A DNA stretch of 13,322 bases from Alphaproteobacteria bacterium (GCA_017513365.1 JAFXFY010000107.1:1-13322); one strand, 5' to 3'. Positions 5,019 through 12,609 are shown, numbered from the stretch's first letter. The notes: generated by a model from the sequence alone, not told the origin. Made by a program: numbers and translations.

Positions 5019-5237
5019 TTAAAACCGTTCAATATCTTCGGACAAAATGGACATATTCCAATCATAGGAAATTTCACCGTCATCGTTATTTTTATAGATA
5101 ACGCCGATAAATTCTTTACCGACAAAAACTTCTGCCGGAGCCTGAACCCCCTCACCTTTTTGCACACGAATTTCCGGGTTCCAGAAAAGTTGTTGCAAAT
5201 AAGTTTGAACTTTTTCCATTTCTTCGGGTGTCAGCAT
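5019..5237 (-). CDS. DUF3126 family protein
   Basis: 72 residues, full family length. The pattern MLTPEEMEKVQTYLQQLF, then NPEIRV, AEVFVGKEFIGVIYKNNDDG and EISYDWNMSIL matches the DUF3126 proteins I know from alphaproteobacteria (small, single-domain, function unknown). AAAGGA lies upstream of the ATG. It is divergent from dusA, from a promoter that overlaps the start of dusA, and precedes the 84-aa gene in a two-gene unit. It is one of the best lineage markers in the window. Confidence 0.8.
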   Translation of the reverse strand: MLTPEEMEKVQTYLQQLFWNPEIRVQKGEGVQAPAEVFVGKEFIGVIYKNNDDGEISYDWNMSILSEDIERF

Positions 5238-5246
5238 ATTTTTTCC

Positions 5247-5275
5247 TTTCTTTTTAGTTGGACTTCGTGTATTAT
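5247..5275 (+). promoter_or_regulatory. Possible dusA promoter
   Basis: TTTCTT (5247-5252), 17-base spacer, TATTAT (5270-5275). The predicted start is 3-4 bases before ATG 5285, which would make the dusA message practically leaderless. The -35 box is poor. Confidence 0.35.
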
Positions 5276-5299
5276 ATACCCATTATGACAAAAATTCAA
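5271..5299 (-). promoter_or_regulatory. Promoter of the DUF3126 unit
   Basis: Minus strand: TTGAAT (5294-5299), 17-base spacer, TATAAT (5271-5276). The -35 box lies inside the first codons of dusA and the two -10 boxes overlap, so the divergent promoters should compete. Confidence 0.65.
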
Positions 5300-6277
5300 G
5301 CAAAAAAAACATTGAATGCGACCTCAAGAACCGCCAAAATACCGGCGGATTTAATTTCTATTGCCCCGATGTTGGATTGGACCGATCGGCATTTTCGCTA
5401 TTTTTTACGTCTGATTTGCAAAAATGCGATGTTTTATTCGGAAATGATAGCCGCCCCTGCCCTCATTTTAGGGGATAGAGCCAAATTATTGGAATATGAC
5501 GGAGCCGAGCATCCCTTAGTCTTACAAGTCGGAGGCAGCGAGCCTAACTTAATGGCCAGATGTGCCGTTTATGGTGAAGAATGGGGATACAAGGCCGTCA
5601 ACATCAACGCCGGTTGTCCATCATCACGTGTACAATGTGGTAAGTTCGGGGCAATTTTAATGCAAACGCCAATGTTGGTTGCCGATTGCGTTGCCGAAAT
5701 GAAAGCTAAGATTAAAATCCCCGTTACAGTTAAAACACGTATTTCATTAAATACCGTTGCCGGTGATGGATTTGAAAGTTTATTTAAATTTGCTGATTTA
5801 GTTCAAAAAGCCGGTTGCGATCATTTAATCATTCACGCACGACAGGCCAAACTCAACTGGTCCCCAAAAGACAATCGGGATAGATTACCTTTAAATTATG
5901 ACTTAGTTTACAAGCTAAAAAAAAGCTTCCCCGATATGTTTATTTCTATCAACGGCAACGTTAAATCTTTAGATGAAACGGCCGAGCATTTAAAGCACGT
6001 TGACGGTGTTATGATTGGGCGTTTTGCTTATGGCAATCCGTATGCGTTAAAAGATATGGACAGTAGATTTTTTAATGACGATAGGCCGGTTTTATCTCGC
6101 ACAGAAGTTTTGGAAAAAATGCTCCCTTATATTGAAAAATTTTCGGGTCCAAAACATTACATTACCCATCATATGTTAGGCCTATATCATGGCGAACCCA
6201 ATGCCAAAGCCTATAAACAAATTATGGCCACCGGAGATGTAGAGGCTTTAAAAGAGTTTATAAAGAAGAATAAATAA
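5285..6277 (+). CDS. dusA: tRNA-dihydrouridine synthase DusA
   Basis: 330 residues from ATG 5285 (a TTG nine codons upstream is possible but has no better ribosome site). FMN-dependent enzyme that reduces uridines 20/20a in the D-loop of tRNA. DusA-type marks: SIAPMLDWTDRHFRYFLRL near the N-terminus (FMN site), NINAGCPSSRVQCGKFGAIL with the catalytic Cys111, HARQAKLNWSPKDNRDRLPL, and the GVMIGRFAYGNPY phosphate-binding segment. The DWTDRHFRYF and SPKxNR features separate DusA from DusB and DusC. The length is normal. It stands alone, divergent from the DUF3126 unit and 212 bases before rpsP; no hairpin terminator was seen after it. Confidence 0.93.
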   Translation: MTKIQAKKTLNATSRTAKIPADLISIAPMLDWTDRHFRYFLRLICKNAMFYSEMIAAPALILGDRAKLLEYDGAEHPLVLQVGGSEPNLMARCAVYGEEWGYKAVNINAGCPSSRVQCGKFGAILMQTPMLVADCVAEMKAKIKIPVTVKTRISLNTVAGDGFESLFKFADLVQKAGCDHLIIHARQAKLNWSPKDNRDRLPLNYDLVYKLKKSFPDMFISINGNVKSLDETAEHLKHVDGVMIGRFAYGNPYALKDMDSRFFNDDRPVLSRTEVLEKMLPYIEKFSGPKHYITHHMLGLYHGEPNAKAYKQIMATGDVEALKEFIKKNK

Positions 6278-6315
6278 TCACCCTTAGGTTTTTCGTTAAC
6301 CCACAAAAAAATCTC

Positions 6316-6344
6316 TTGACTTATAAAAAAAAATCGGATATAGT
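6316..6344 (+). promoter_or_regulatory. Promoter of the rpsP-rimM-trmD-rplS operon
   Basis: TTGACT (6316-6321), 17-base spacer, TATAGT (6339-6344). Predicted start near 6351, giving a leader of about 140 bases. Confidence 0.85.
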
Positions 6345-6350
6345 GGGTCT

Positions 6351-6489
6351 ATCTTTCAAAAAGCTGATGTTATTTTTCAGTCTCTATGGAGATACCCCGT
6401 TCGGCGATGGTTCGCTCACCGGGGCGATAACTGTATGATTTTTGATGATACTTTAGAATATGTAAAAACTAAATAAAGAAAGGGACAAT
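6351..6489 (+). promoter_or_regulatory. Structured 5' leader of the rpsP operon
   Basis: The leader contains a two-part hairpin: CCCCG 6395-6399 pairs with CGGGG 6420-6424 and, past a 3x3 internal loop, 6403-6407 pairs with 6412-6416 around the loop TGGT. A weaker CTGA/TCAG hairpin lies before it. There is no U-run after the strong hairpin, so it is not a terminator. It may be a protein-binding site for autogenous control or a simple stability element. The Shine-Dalgarno AAAGGG precedes the start. Confidence 0.4.
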
Positions 6490-6876
6490 ATGTCAGTAAA
6501 AATTCGTTTAGCAAGAGGTGGTTCCAAAAAACGCCCTGTTCATAAAATCGTTGTCGCAGACAGCCGTAGTCCTCGTGACGGTCGTTTCATTGAAGCTTTA
6601 GGTCATTACAATCCGTTATTACCGAAAGATCACGCTGATGCTTTGGTTATCAAAGAAGAAGCCGCTAAAAAATGGATGGCTCAAGGCGCTCAAATGACAG
6701 AACGTGTTCAAAAATTGTTTGCCTTAAAAGGTTTAGCTGAAAAACCGGCTATTCGTGAACAAACCAAAAAATGCGCTCCGAAAGCAAAAGCTCAAGAACG
6801 TATGAGAGAATTGGCTGAAAAAGCTGCTGCCGCTGCCGAAGCTGCTGCTGCCGCTGCAGAAACACCAGCTGAATAA
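6490..6876 (+). CDS. rpsP: 30S ribosomal protein S16
   Basis: 128 residues. MSVKIRLARGGSKKRPVHKI, then VVADSRSPRDGRFIEALGHY and NPLL are the diagnostic S16 core, a small-subunit assembly protein that binds 16S rRNA. The core covers about residues 1-85; beyond it is a Lys-rich stretch and then an Ala/Glu tail of about 20 residues (KAAAAAEAAAAAAETPAE), giving a protein about 40 residues longer than the E. coli version. Such tails are common in alphaproteobacteria. First gene of the operon, with rimM 11 bases downstream. Confidence 0.97.
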   Translation: MSVKIRLARGGSKKRPVHKIVVADSRSPRDGRFIEALGHYNPLLPKDHADALVIKEEAAKKWMAQGAQMTERVQKLFALKGLAEKPAIREQTKKCAPKAKAQERMRELAEKAAAAAEAAAAAAETPAE

Positions 6877-6887
6877 GGAATAAATAA

Positions 6888-7400
6888 ATGTCCAATAAAA
6901 TCCTCGTCGGTCAAATTGTCAATGTGCATGGCATTAAAGGGGCGGTGAAAATTAAACCGTTCTTGAATAACCCTGCGCAAATCGGCAAATTAAATCCGTT
7001 CGTGGATGATAACGGGACGATTTATGAGTTGTATGGCGCTCGTGTTCATGGTGAAACAATCATTGCCGGTGTTAAAAATGTAAACAATCGCAATACGGCG
7101 GAAACCTTGCGGGGAAAACGTTTGTATGCCGATAAAAACAAATTACCAACGGCAAATACCGATGAATATTACTATCATGATTTGGTGGGATTAGATGTTT
7201 TGCAAAATGATGATAAAATCGGGTCGGTAACGGCTGTGAACAACTATGGTGCTTCGGATATTTTGGAAATAACTTTATTAAACGGCAAAGTAATGGATTT
7301 TGCATTTACATCCGATAATTTTCCGGTTGTGGATATGCAAAATAAAACAATTTGTTTAAATGCCCCTCACGACATTAACGGAGATACAGATGAAGATTAA
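6888..7400 (+). CDS. rimM: Ribosome maturation factor RimM
   Basis: 170 residues. The N-terminal RimM domain (KILVGQIVNVHGIKGAVKIK, about residues 4-90) binds S19 during 30S head assembly. The C-terminal PRC-barrel runs from about 93 to 160 (YYYHDLVGLDVL, IGSVTAVNNYGASDILEI). AAGGA precedes the ATG at a normal distance. Its last 11 bases overlap the start of trmD, as expected for a tightly coupled operon. Length is typical. Confidence 0.95.
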   Translation: MSNKILVGQIVNVHGIKGAVKIKPFLNNPAQIGKLNPFVDDNGTIYELYGARVHGETIIAGVKNVNNRNTAETLRGKRLYADKNKLPTANTDEYYYHDLVGLDVLQNDDKIGSVTAVNNYGASDILEITLLNGKVMDFAFTSDNFPVVDMQNKTICLNAPHDINGDTDED

Positions 7401-8070
7401 CATTTTGACACTTTATCCCGAAATGTTCCCTGGATGCCTTGGGTATTCCTTGGCCGGTCGGGCTTTGGCAGAAAACAAATGGTCTATGAATGTCGTCAAC
7501 ATTCGTGATTTTGCAACCGATAAATACAAATCCGTTGATGATACGCCCTTTGGCGGTGGTGCCGGTATGGTGATGAAACCGGAAGTATTGGATAAAGCCA
7601 TTGCTTCGATCCACGAAGATGAACCCATTTTCTATTTATCACCTCGTGGTAAAGTTTTTTCTCAAAGTATGGCCCACACATTTGCCAATATGGAAAAAGC
7701 GACCTTTATTTGTGGCCGTTTTGAAGGAATTGATGAACGTGTTATTGAAAAATATAACATTCAAGAAATCAGCATCGGCGATTTTGTTTTAAGTGGTGGA
7801 GAACCCGCTTTGTTAACAATGTTAGATGCCGTTATCCGTTTAATTCCATCCGTTATGGGAAATGCCGATTCTTTATCGGAGGAAAGCTTTTCCAATGGGT
7901 TGTTAGAATATCCGCAATATACGAAACCCGCCGTCTGGCAAGGTAAAGAAGTACCCGACATACTGCTCAGCGGACATCACGCCAACATCGCCAAATGGCG
8001 TCGGCACATGTCTGAAGAAATAACAAAACAAAGACGTCCTGATTTATGGACAACTTATTGCCAAAAATAA
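7390..8070 (+). CDS. trmD: tRNA (guanine-N1)-methyltransferase TrmD
   Basis: 226 residues from ATG 7390, which gives the standard N-terminus MKINILTLYPEMF; a start further upstream at 7360 would add ten atypical residues. Makes m1G37 in tRNAs next to the anticodon, using S-adenosylmethionine bound in a trefoil knot. Visible motifs: DDTPFGGGAGMVMKPE (51-66), YLSPRGK (82-88), CGRFEGIDERV (108-118), IGDFVLSGGEPA (129-140) and EESFSNGLLEYPQYTKP (164-180). In the last motif Glu165 stands where the E. coli enzyme has the catalytic Asp, as far as I recall; I believe other TrmDs have Glu there too. Overlaps rimM; rplS follows 19 bases later. Confidence 0.96.
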   Translation: MKINILTLYPEMFPGCLGYSLAGRALAENKWSMNVVNIRDFATDKYKSVDDTPFGGGAGMVMKPEVLDKAIASIHEDEPIFYLSPRGKVFSQSMAHTFANMEKATFICGRFEGIDERVIEKYNIQEISIGDFVLSGGEPALLTMLDAVIRLIPSVMGNADSLSEESFSNGLLEYPQYTKPAVWQGKEVPDILLSGHHANIAKWRRHMSEEITKQRRPDLWTTYCQK

Positions 8071-8089
8071 TAAAATGAAAGGTAAAAAC

Positions 8090-8449
8090 ATGACTAACTT
8101 AATTAAACAATTGGAAAACGAACAAATCGCCAAATTGAACAAATCCATTCCGGAATTCAAAGCTGGTGATACCGTTAAAGTGATGTGCAAAATCATTGAA
8201 GATAAAGGTCGTGAACGTTTACAAGCGTATGAAGGTGTTTGTATCGCTCGTTCCAACGATGGTTTGAACTCCACAATGACAATCCGTAAAATTTCTTTCG
8301 GTGAAGGCGTTGAAAGAATTTTCCCGATTTACTCTCCGAACGTCGCCAGCATTGAAGTCGTTCGTCGTGGTAAAGTCCGTCGTTCCAAATTGTACTACTT
8401 GCGCAATTTGTTCGGTAAAGCCGCTCGTATTACCGAAGACAAAGAATAA
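8090..8449 (+). CDS. rplS: 50S ribosomal protein L19
   Basis: 119 residues from ATG 8090. This start is preferred over ATG 8075 because AAAGG lies seven bases upstream of it and MTNLIKQLENEQI is the normal L19 N-terminus. The core FKAGDTVKVMCKI, GRERLQAYEGVCIA and FPIYSPNVASIEVVRRGKVR, then KLYYLRNLFGKAARI is typical of this protein at the 30S-50S interface. Last gene of the operon; a strong terminator follows 28 bases after the stop. Confidence 0.96.
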   Translation: MTNLIKQLENEQIAKLNKSIPEFKAGDTVKVMCKIIEDKGRERLQAYEGVCIARSNDGLNSTMTIRKISFGEGVERIFPIYSPNVASIEVVRRGKVRRSKLYYLRNLFGKAARITEDKE

Positions 8450-8477
8450 TTTATTTTACGATAAGTTATGCGAAATG

Positions 8478-8504
8478 CCCCGCCGGTTTGGCGGGGTTGT
8501 TTTT
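8478..8504 (+). terminator. Intrinsic terminator of the rpsP-rplS operon
   Basis: CCCCGCC (8478-8484) pairs with GGCGGGG (8490-8496), loop GGTTT, followed by TTGTTTTT. A textbook rho-independent terminator. Confidence 0.92.
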
Positions 8505-8542
8505 ATATTGAAAAATGGGTTAAAATGACGTATTCGTAAAAT

Positions 8543-8998
8543 ATGATAAAATTTTTATTGGGATTATGTGTGATGATGTGGTCGGCCGTGGTATGGGCCG
8601 AATCATTAAATGTACCTATCGGCACAACCGATTTGACACAAAACAACATAAAAATTCGCATAACACGTATACATAGTCCCAATATAACCGCTCATGGGTA
8701 CGATACGTTTTTATTGGAAGTTTTTCGGGATAATAAATGGCATCAAATTCCTGTAGAAAATTTTAACACGATGGAAGGTGCCGACTGCATGGTACAAGAT
8801 TTTGACTTTTACACAAATCCGTTTCGGATTGTACGCAAAAAACGTGATTTTGGCGACTCGTGGATGGATGTTCGGCCTATTACCCTCACCCTTTATGAAT
8901 TAACACCAATGGGGGAATTGCTCACAATAAAAGAAGATACCTTACCACCCGCTTGCGATGTCAAAGGAATTGATACAACCAGCCTTTTTCATTATTAA
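8543..8998 (+). CDS. Small secreted protein of unknown function
   Basis: 151 residues with a convincing Sec signal peptide: Lys3, hydrophobic core FLLGLCVMMWSAVVW, and a likely cut after Ala19 (VWA before ESLN). The mature part of about 132 residues is probably beta-rich (ITRIHSP, TFLLEVFRDNKWHQIP, ITLTLYELTPMGELLTI) and has only two Cys (GADC and PPAC), which could form one disulphide; periplasmic or secreted. No Shine-Dalgarno is seen; a weak TTGAAA (8508-8513) and TATTCG (8531-8536) would place the transcript start at the ATG. It sits alone between two terminators. I do not recognise the family. Confidence 0.75.
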   Translation: MIKFLLGLCVMMWSAVVWAESLNVPIGTTDLTQNNIKIRITRIHSPNITAHGYDTFLLEVFRDNKWHQIPVENFNTMEGADCMVQDFDFYTNPFRIVRKKRDFGDSWMDVRPITLTLYELTPMGELLTIKEDTLPPACDVKGIDTTSLFHY

Positions 8999-9030
8999 TC
9001 GCTTTTCAACCCTTACCTAAATATTATAAC

Positions 9031-9064
9031 AAAAAAAAACCGAGCTTTCGCTCGGTATTTTTTT
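9031..9064. terminator. Bidirectional terminator shared by the secreted-protein gene and rpmG
   Basis: ACCGAGC (9039-9045) pairs with GCTCGGT (9050-9056) around TTTC, with seven T on the plus side and nine A upstream that become U on the minus side. It lies between two convergent genes and can end both. Confidence 0.9.
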
Positions 9065-9080
9065 CAACGAAGAAAGAAAA

Positions 9081-9248
9081 TTATTTAATTTTCTTTTCAA
9101 CAAATTCCTCGTGTTTTCTGGTTTTTTTGTCGTATTTTCTGACGGACATTTTTTCCGTTTTTGTACGAGGATTTTTCTTCGTAATATAGAAAGTGCCTGT
9201 ACCGGCTTTGCTTTCTAATTTAATTTCAATTGTCGTAGGCTTTGCCAT
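9081..9248 (-). CDS. rpmG: 50S ribosomal protein L33
   Basis: 55 residues read on the minus strand: MAKPTTIEIKLESKAGTGTF, then YITKKNPRTKTEKMSVRKYD and a Lys-rich end (FVEKKIK). This is the short, Cys-free L33 form of the large subunit (no zinc-binding CXXC pairs). GGTGAG lies upstream of the ATG. It has its own strong promoter and shares a terminator with the convergent secreted-protein gene. Length is as expected for the family. Confidence 0.95.
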   Translation of the reverse strand: MAKPTTIEIKLESKAGTGTFYITKKNPRTKTEKMSVRKYDKKTRKHEEFVEKKIK

Positions 9249-9293
9249 TTTATCTCACCATTTTTTATATAAAAAATTAAACCTTAGGCGTGC

Positions 9294-9322
9294 AGTATAC
9301 CCTCTCTTTACTTAAAAGTCAA
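9294..9322 (-). promoter_or_regulatory. Promoter of rpmG
   Basis: Minus strand: TTGACT (9317-9322), 17-base spacer, TATACT (9294-9299). Near consensus. Predicted start about 9287, leader about 40 bases. Confidence 0.85.
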
Positions 9323-9391
9323 GTAAAAAATGGTATTTAAACTTTGGTTTTTCGTGTTTTTTCACTTAACCTATAGAAAAACAGACAGGTT

Positions 9392-10180
9392 TTATAATCC
9401 TAAATCAAAACGAAACCCTTTATTTTCCAATAAATCCAATACCTTTGCCAAAAAGATACGTTCTTTTTCATCGGCTGAACCATTGGCCATAATCACATTA
9501 ATTAATGCCTCAACAAAGGGTTGTAAAACTGTTTTATCCTTTGATAAAATGCGTTGAAAAGCCATGCCGGCACTGGTGGCATCCGGAGCGATAGAAATCA
9601 GATAATCATCTAATTCATCATCCGAATACGTCAAATCCGGCGTTTGAGACCGTACATAATCGGCAACCACTTTCCGCTCAGTTTTTTCACGAATACCATC
9701 AATAGCCACCACATACATTAAAACCGTTATTTCATTGTGCATTCGCTCAATAACCGTAGCAAAAGTCGGTAATTGTTCCGGCAAAATATCATCAGCAATA
9801 GAAATTCCCAATTTATCTTGTAAAAATTTATATGGATTATCGTATTTTCTACCCGTTCCGATATCATCAATTTTAATAATTTGAGAGGCTTTAATCAAAC
9901 GAGGCGCCTTAACATCAACGGCGATACCATCAATATAGGCATCCTTTTTAACCTCAACAATTCGGCGAATTAAAAAATCCCGTTCTTTTATTGAACCATC
10001 TGTAGATTTATAGGTAATACCCACCAACATAGATACACCGACTCGTGTTTCATGGGCATTTTTTATATCCGTTGGCAACGTCGCCGGACTAACCGTTGTA
10101 TCGGGCAGAATATTCATCCCTTTTCCGGATGATAAATCTTGCAATGCTTTTAAAACTTCTAATTCGCTGGTGGCAGTCAT
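9392..10180 (-). CDS. WYL-like and TerB-like domain protein of the MoxR operon
   Basis: 262 residues. Residues about 50-106 (VGITYKSTDGSIKERDFLIR, RRIVEV, IDGIAVDVKAPRLIKASQII) follow the WYL-like pattern of a small SH3-type ligand-binding fold, without an N-terminal DNA-binding domain. Residues about 146-258 (TVLMYVVAIDGIREKTERKV, and later ALINVIMANGSADEKERIFL) show the paired-helix repeats with acidic turns of TerB-like proteins. No signal or membrane helix, so cytoplasmic. Its start overlaps the DUF4381 stop by ATGA and AAGGA precedes it. Probably a sensor or partner for the MoxR-DUF58 system; the domains are called from sequence patterns only. No convincing hairpin terminator follows. 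Confidence 0.7.
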   Translation of the reverse strand: MTATSELEVLKALQDLSSGKGMNILPDTTVSPATLPTDIKNAHETRVGVSMLVGITYKSTDGSIKERDFLIRRIVEVKKDAYIDGIAVDVKAPRLIKASQIIKIDDIGTGRKYDNPYKFLQDKLGISIADDILPEQLPTFATVIERMHNEITVLMYVVAIDGIREKTERKVVADYVRSQTPDLTYSDDELDDYLISIAPDATSAGMAFQRILSKDKTVLQPFVEALINVIMANGSADEKERIFLAKVLDLLENKGFRFDLGL

Positions 10181-10659
10181 TTTTTCTTATCCTTTAGTAT
10201 ATTTTGTAATAACACGCGGGTGGCGTCATAAATCATTCTATTTGATACCGATTGTTTTTGATTATCCGGTAAATACGTAGAAAATGCAATAAATTTTATG
10301 ACATCTGATGTAATTTTTCCATGCGATTGTAAAGACAAAAAACGACCCCACATCTCATCAGATAAAGCACCGACTTTTTCGGTACCATATTTCAAAATCG
10401 CCGCTCGCTTTAATAATTTGCTGACTAGTTTAGCAAATTGCACCGGTTGTTTTTTTTGATGATAGTCTTTTTTTAATTCCCGCATAGCATAAGATAACGG
10501 AGAAAAATAACAATGCACCCCATATCCGATAATCAATAACACGCCCACAAAAATACAGATAATGACAACCCACCATCCGATTGCCGGCGGAAAAAAATCG
10601 GGTTTTATTGGGACAATAATATCCTTTAACCCCGACAAATCAATTTGTGATGTCTTCAT
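10177..10659 (-). CDS. DUF4381 single-helix membrane protein
   Basis: 160 residues. The N-terminus LSGLKDIIVPIKPDFFPPAI runs into GWWVVIICIFVGVLLIIGYG, one transmembrane helix at about 27-50; the PP(A)xGWW motif before the helix is the DUF4381 mark. The rest is a basic helical cytoplasmic or periplasmic domain with LKKDYHQKK and the LSDEMWGRFLSLQ segment. Found in MoxR operons after the DUF58 gene, as here. GAGGGGAAGG precedes the ATG, and it overlaps both neighbours by four bases. Thought to tie the MoxR-associated complex to the membrane; mechanism not established. Confidence 0.85.
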   Translation of the reverse strand: MKTSQIDLSGLKDIIVPIKPDFFPPAIGWWVVIICIFVGVLLIIGYGVHCYFSPLSYAMRELKKDYHQKKQPVQFAKLVSKLLKRAAILKYGTEKVGALSDEMWGRFLSLQSHGKITSDVIKFIAFSTYLPDNQKQSVSNRMIYDATRVLLQNILKDKKK

Positions 10660-11576
10660 ATTGCCTTCCCCTCACAATATCTGGCAATCATATCCAAATA
10701 CGCTTCATCCGTACGCACCGGCAAATAGCCTAGTTTATACCGATTAACGGCCTCACCTATCATACTTTGAATTTTTGTAAATGATTCTTCAAAAACTTTA
10801 CGATTTGTTTTATCTCGCATATCTGCCATAAAAGCCTTAGTCCCATCTGTAATTGGCAATAACGCCACCGGCATTTTTTCTTCCATCGCATCAAAAATAT
10901 GCACAAAGGATACATCTGCCCACATAGCCAGTTTACCAATTTTTTGTGTGCTATCCGGAGTCATATCATGAAAATCACTTAAAATAAAAACTGAGGCCCC
11001 TTTAGGAGTAATCGCCTCAACACGCTTTAACACCTGATCAAATGACACGATATCTTGCGATAAAGAAAATGGGTTTGACGCTTTGCTCAGTTCATCCAAC
11101 ATCAATGCCACTGTGGTTTCGGCTTTACCGATTGGCATCACCTTTATCATATCAGGCAAGATTAAAACGGTCCGAATTGTATCTCCTTTAGTAGCCGATA
11201 CCCAAGCCAAAAAGGCCGTCATTTTAGCCGACAATACGGATTTAAAATCACCGGCCGTGGCAAACTTCATGGAACTGCGCATATCACAAACCAAAACGAC
11301 TTGACGTTGTTTTTCATCGGTATACAGTTTTGTAAAGGGCTTACCATATTTAGCCGTTACCCGCCAATCAATTTGACGAATATCATCACCGGCTTGGTAT
11401 TGACGTACTTCCGAAAAATCCATGCCCTTTGTTTTAAAAGGTGATTTACTGACTCCCGTACCGATAAGAGATTGTTTTTTAGGTGCCGGCAACCGAGCAA
11501 ATGCCGCCTTTTTTTTCAGTGCCGCCAAAGCACTTTTTGATACAAAAACAGAACTGTTAACTGTGGGTTGCTTCAT
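10656..11576 (-). CDS. DUF58 domain protein (vWA-like, MoxR partner)
   Basis: 306 residues. Signature GMDFSEVRQYQAGDDIRQID followed by WRVTAKYGKPFTKLYTDEKQ at about 51-90 defines DUF58. It leads into a von Willebrand A-like fold beginning VVLVCDMRSSM (93-103), where the usual metal-site DxSxS reads DMRSS; as I recall this DxRSS form occurs in other DUF58 proteins. SVFILSDFHDM further on fits the second metal-site strand. No membrane segment. The start overlaps the moxR stop by one base (TAATG). Likely substrate or partner of the MoxR chaperone. Confidence 0.9.
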   Translation of the reverse strand: MKQPTVNSSVFVSKSALAALKKKAAFARLPAPKKQSLIGTGVSKSPFKTKGMDFSEVRQYQAGDDIRQIDWRVTAKYGKPFTKLYTDEKQRQVVLVCDMRSSMKFATAGDFKSVLSAKMTAFLAWVSATKGDTIRTVLILPDMIKVMPIGKAETTVALMLDELSKASNPFSLSQDIVSFDQVLKRVEAITPKGASVFILSDFHDMTPDSTQKIGKLAMWADVSFVHIFDAMEEKMPVALLPITDGTKAFMADMRDKTNRKVFEESFTKIQSMIGEAVNRYKLGYLPVRTDEAYLDMIARYCEGKAI

Positions 11577-12535
11577 TATGGAACTGGCACCTTTTGAACA
11601 AGCATATCTAAAACACGATCGGTTGTATACCCTTCGGATTTAGCTTCAAATGATAAAATAATACGATGGCGTAAAACATCTTTCAAAACCGATTGAATAT
11701 CAGACGGCATCACATAATCACGGTTATTCAACCAAGCCATTGCCCGAGAGGCAATATCCAATGCAATTGTTCCACGAGGAGAAGCCCCAAAGGCAATCAA
11801 TCTAGCCAAATCTTTATCATAGGCTGCCGGATTCCGAGTCGCAATAACAAATTGAATCAAATATTCTTGTAAATCCGGAGACATATAAGTATCCAATACT
11901 TCCCGTTTGGCATCAAAAATCACACTTTGACGAATCTTCGGGAATGGTGGTAAGTTTTCATTTTTTTCTTCCGCTTGAATTAAAGCCAAAATCTTACGTT
12001 CAGATTCAATATCCGGATAACCGATTTTAACATACATCATAAAACGGTCTAATTGAGCTTCCGGCAAACTATAGGTTCCTTCATTTTCAATCGGGTTTTG
12101 CGTGGCCATCACCATAAATAATTCCGGCAACTGATACGTTTGATTCCCGATAGTTACTTGACGTTCTCCCATAGCTTCCAATAAAGCGGATTGCACTTTT
12201 GCTGGTGCACGGTTAATTTCATCAGCCAGTAACAAGTTTTGAAAAATCGGCCCCTTTTGAAAAAAGAAAGTGTTGGTTTCGGGACGATACACATCTGACC
12301 CCGTAATATCGGCCGGCAACAAATCCGGTGTAAATTGAATACGATGCGAATTCGCCTCAACACACTCAGCCAATGTTTTTACTGCCTTTGTTTTTGCTAA
12401 TCCTGGCGCTCCCTCTACCAACAAGTGTCCATCGGCAAGTAAGGCAATCAGCAAACGTTCAATCAAAACCGGCTGACCAATAATGCGTGAGTTCATAAAA
12501 TCTTTTAAGGCATAAAAACTTTCTTTTGGTGTCAT
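11576..12535 (-). CDS. MoxR family AAA ATPase
   Basis: 319 residues. Walker A GAPGLAKT (42-49), Walker B LLLADEINRAPAK (101-113, Asp105-Glu106), sensor 1 MVMATQNPIE, and the arginine-finger region LPEAQLDRF are all intact. C-terminal lid domain with ASPRG and RAMAWL. Typical length for MoxR ATPases, which act as chaperones that mature or activate von Willebrand-domain partners, usually with DUF58 downstream as here. AAGGAATAACT precedes the ATG. First gene of a four-gene operon. The subgroup cannot be fixed by reading alone. Confidence 0.95.
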   Translation of the reverse strand: MTPKESFYALKDFMNSRIIGQPVLIERLLIALLADGHLLVEGAPGLAKTKAVKTLAECVEANSHRIQFTPDLLPADITGSDVYRPETNTFFFQKGPIFQNLLLADEINRAPAKVQSALLEAMGERQVTIGNQTYQLPELFMVMATQNPIENEGTYSLPEAQLDRFMMYVKIGYPDIESERKILALIQAEEKNENLPPFPKIRQSVIFDAKREVLDTYMSPDLQEYLIQFVIATRNPAAYDKDLARLIAFGASPRGTIALDIASRAMAWLNNRDYVMPSDIQSVLKDVLRHRIILSFEAKSEGYTTDRVLDMLVQKVPVP

Positions 12536-12561
12536 ATAGTTATTCCTTTTTTATTTAACTG

Positions 12562-12590
12562 TTGCAATTTTGCTTTCTTTAATATATACT
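12562..12590 (+). promoter_or_regulatory. Promoter of the propeller-like gene
   Basis: TTGCAA (12562-12567), 17-base spacer, TATACT (12585-12590). The predicted start is about seven bases before ATG 12604, leaving almost no leader. Confidence 0.55.
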
Positions 12591-12609
12591 TTTTTTAGCG
12601 AGAATGCAA
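12581..12609 (-). promoter_or_regulatory. Promoter of the moxR operon
   Basis: Minus strand: TTGCAT (12604-12609), 17-base spacer, TATATT (12581-12586). It overlaps the divergent promoter; its -35 covers the first codons of the plus-strand gene. Confidence 0.45.

Noticed and set aside
6796..6873. Ala-repeat tail of S16 and the antisense Ala/Ser-rich frame
   Set aside because: Low-complexity S16 tails are common in alphaproteobacteria; the antisense frame is a by-product of GCT/GCC repeats.
7882..7932. Glu instead of Asp at the presumed TrmD catalytic position
   Set aside because: I believe Glu at this position occurs in other bacterial TrmDs, and all other motifs are intact, so this is not evidence of a dead enzyme.
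9361..9400. Inverted repeat AACCT/AGGTT after the WYL/TerB gene
   Set aside because: A five-base stem with a 14-base loop and no proper U-run is too weak to call a terminator.
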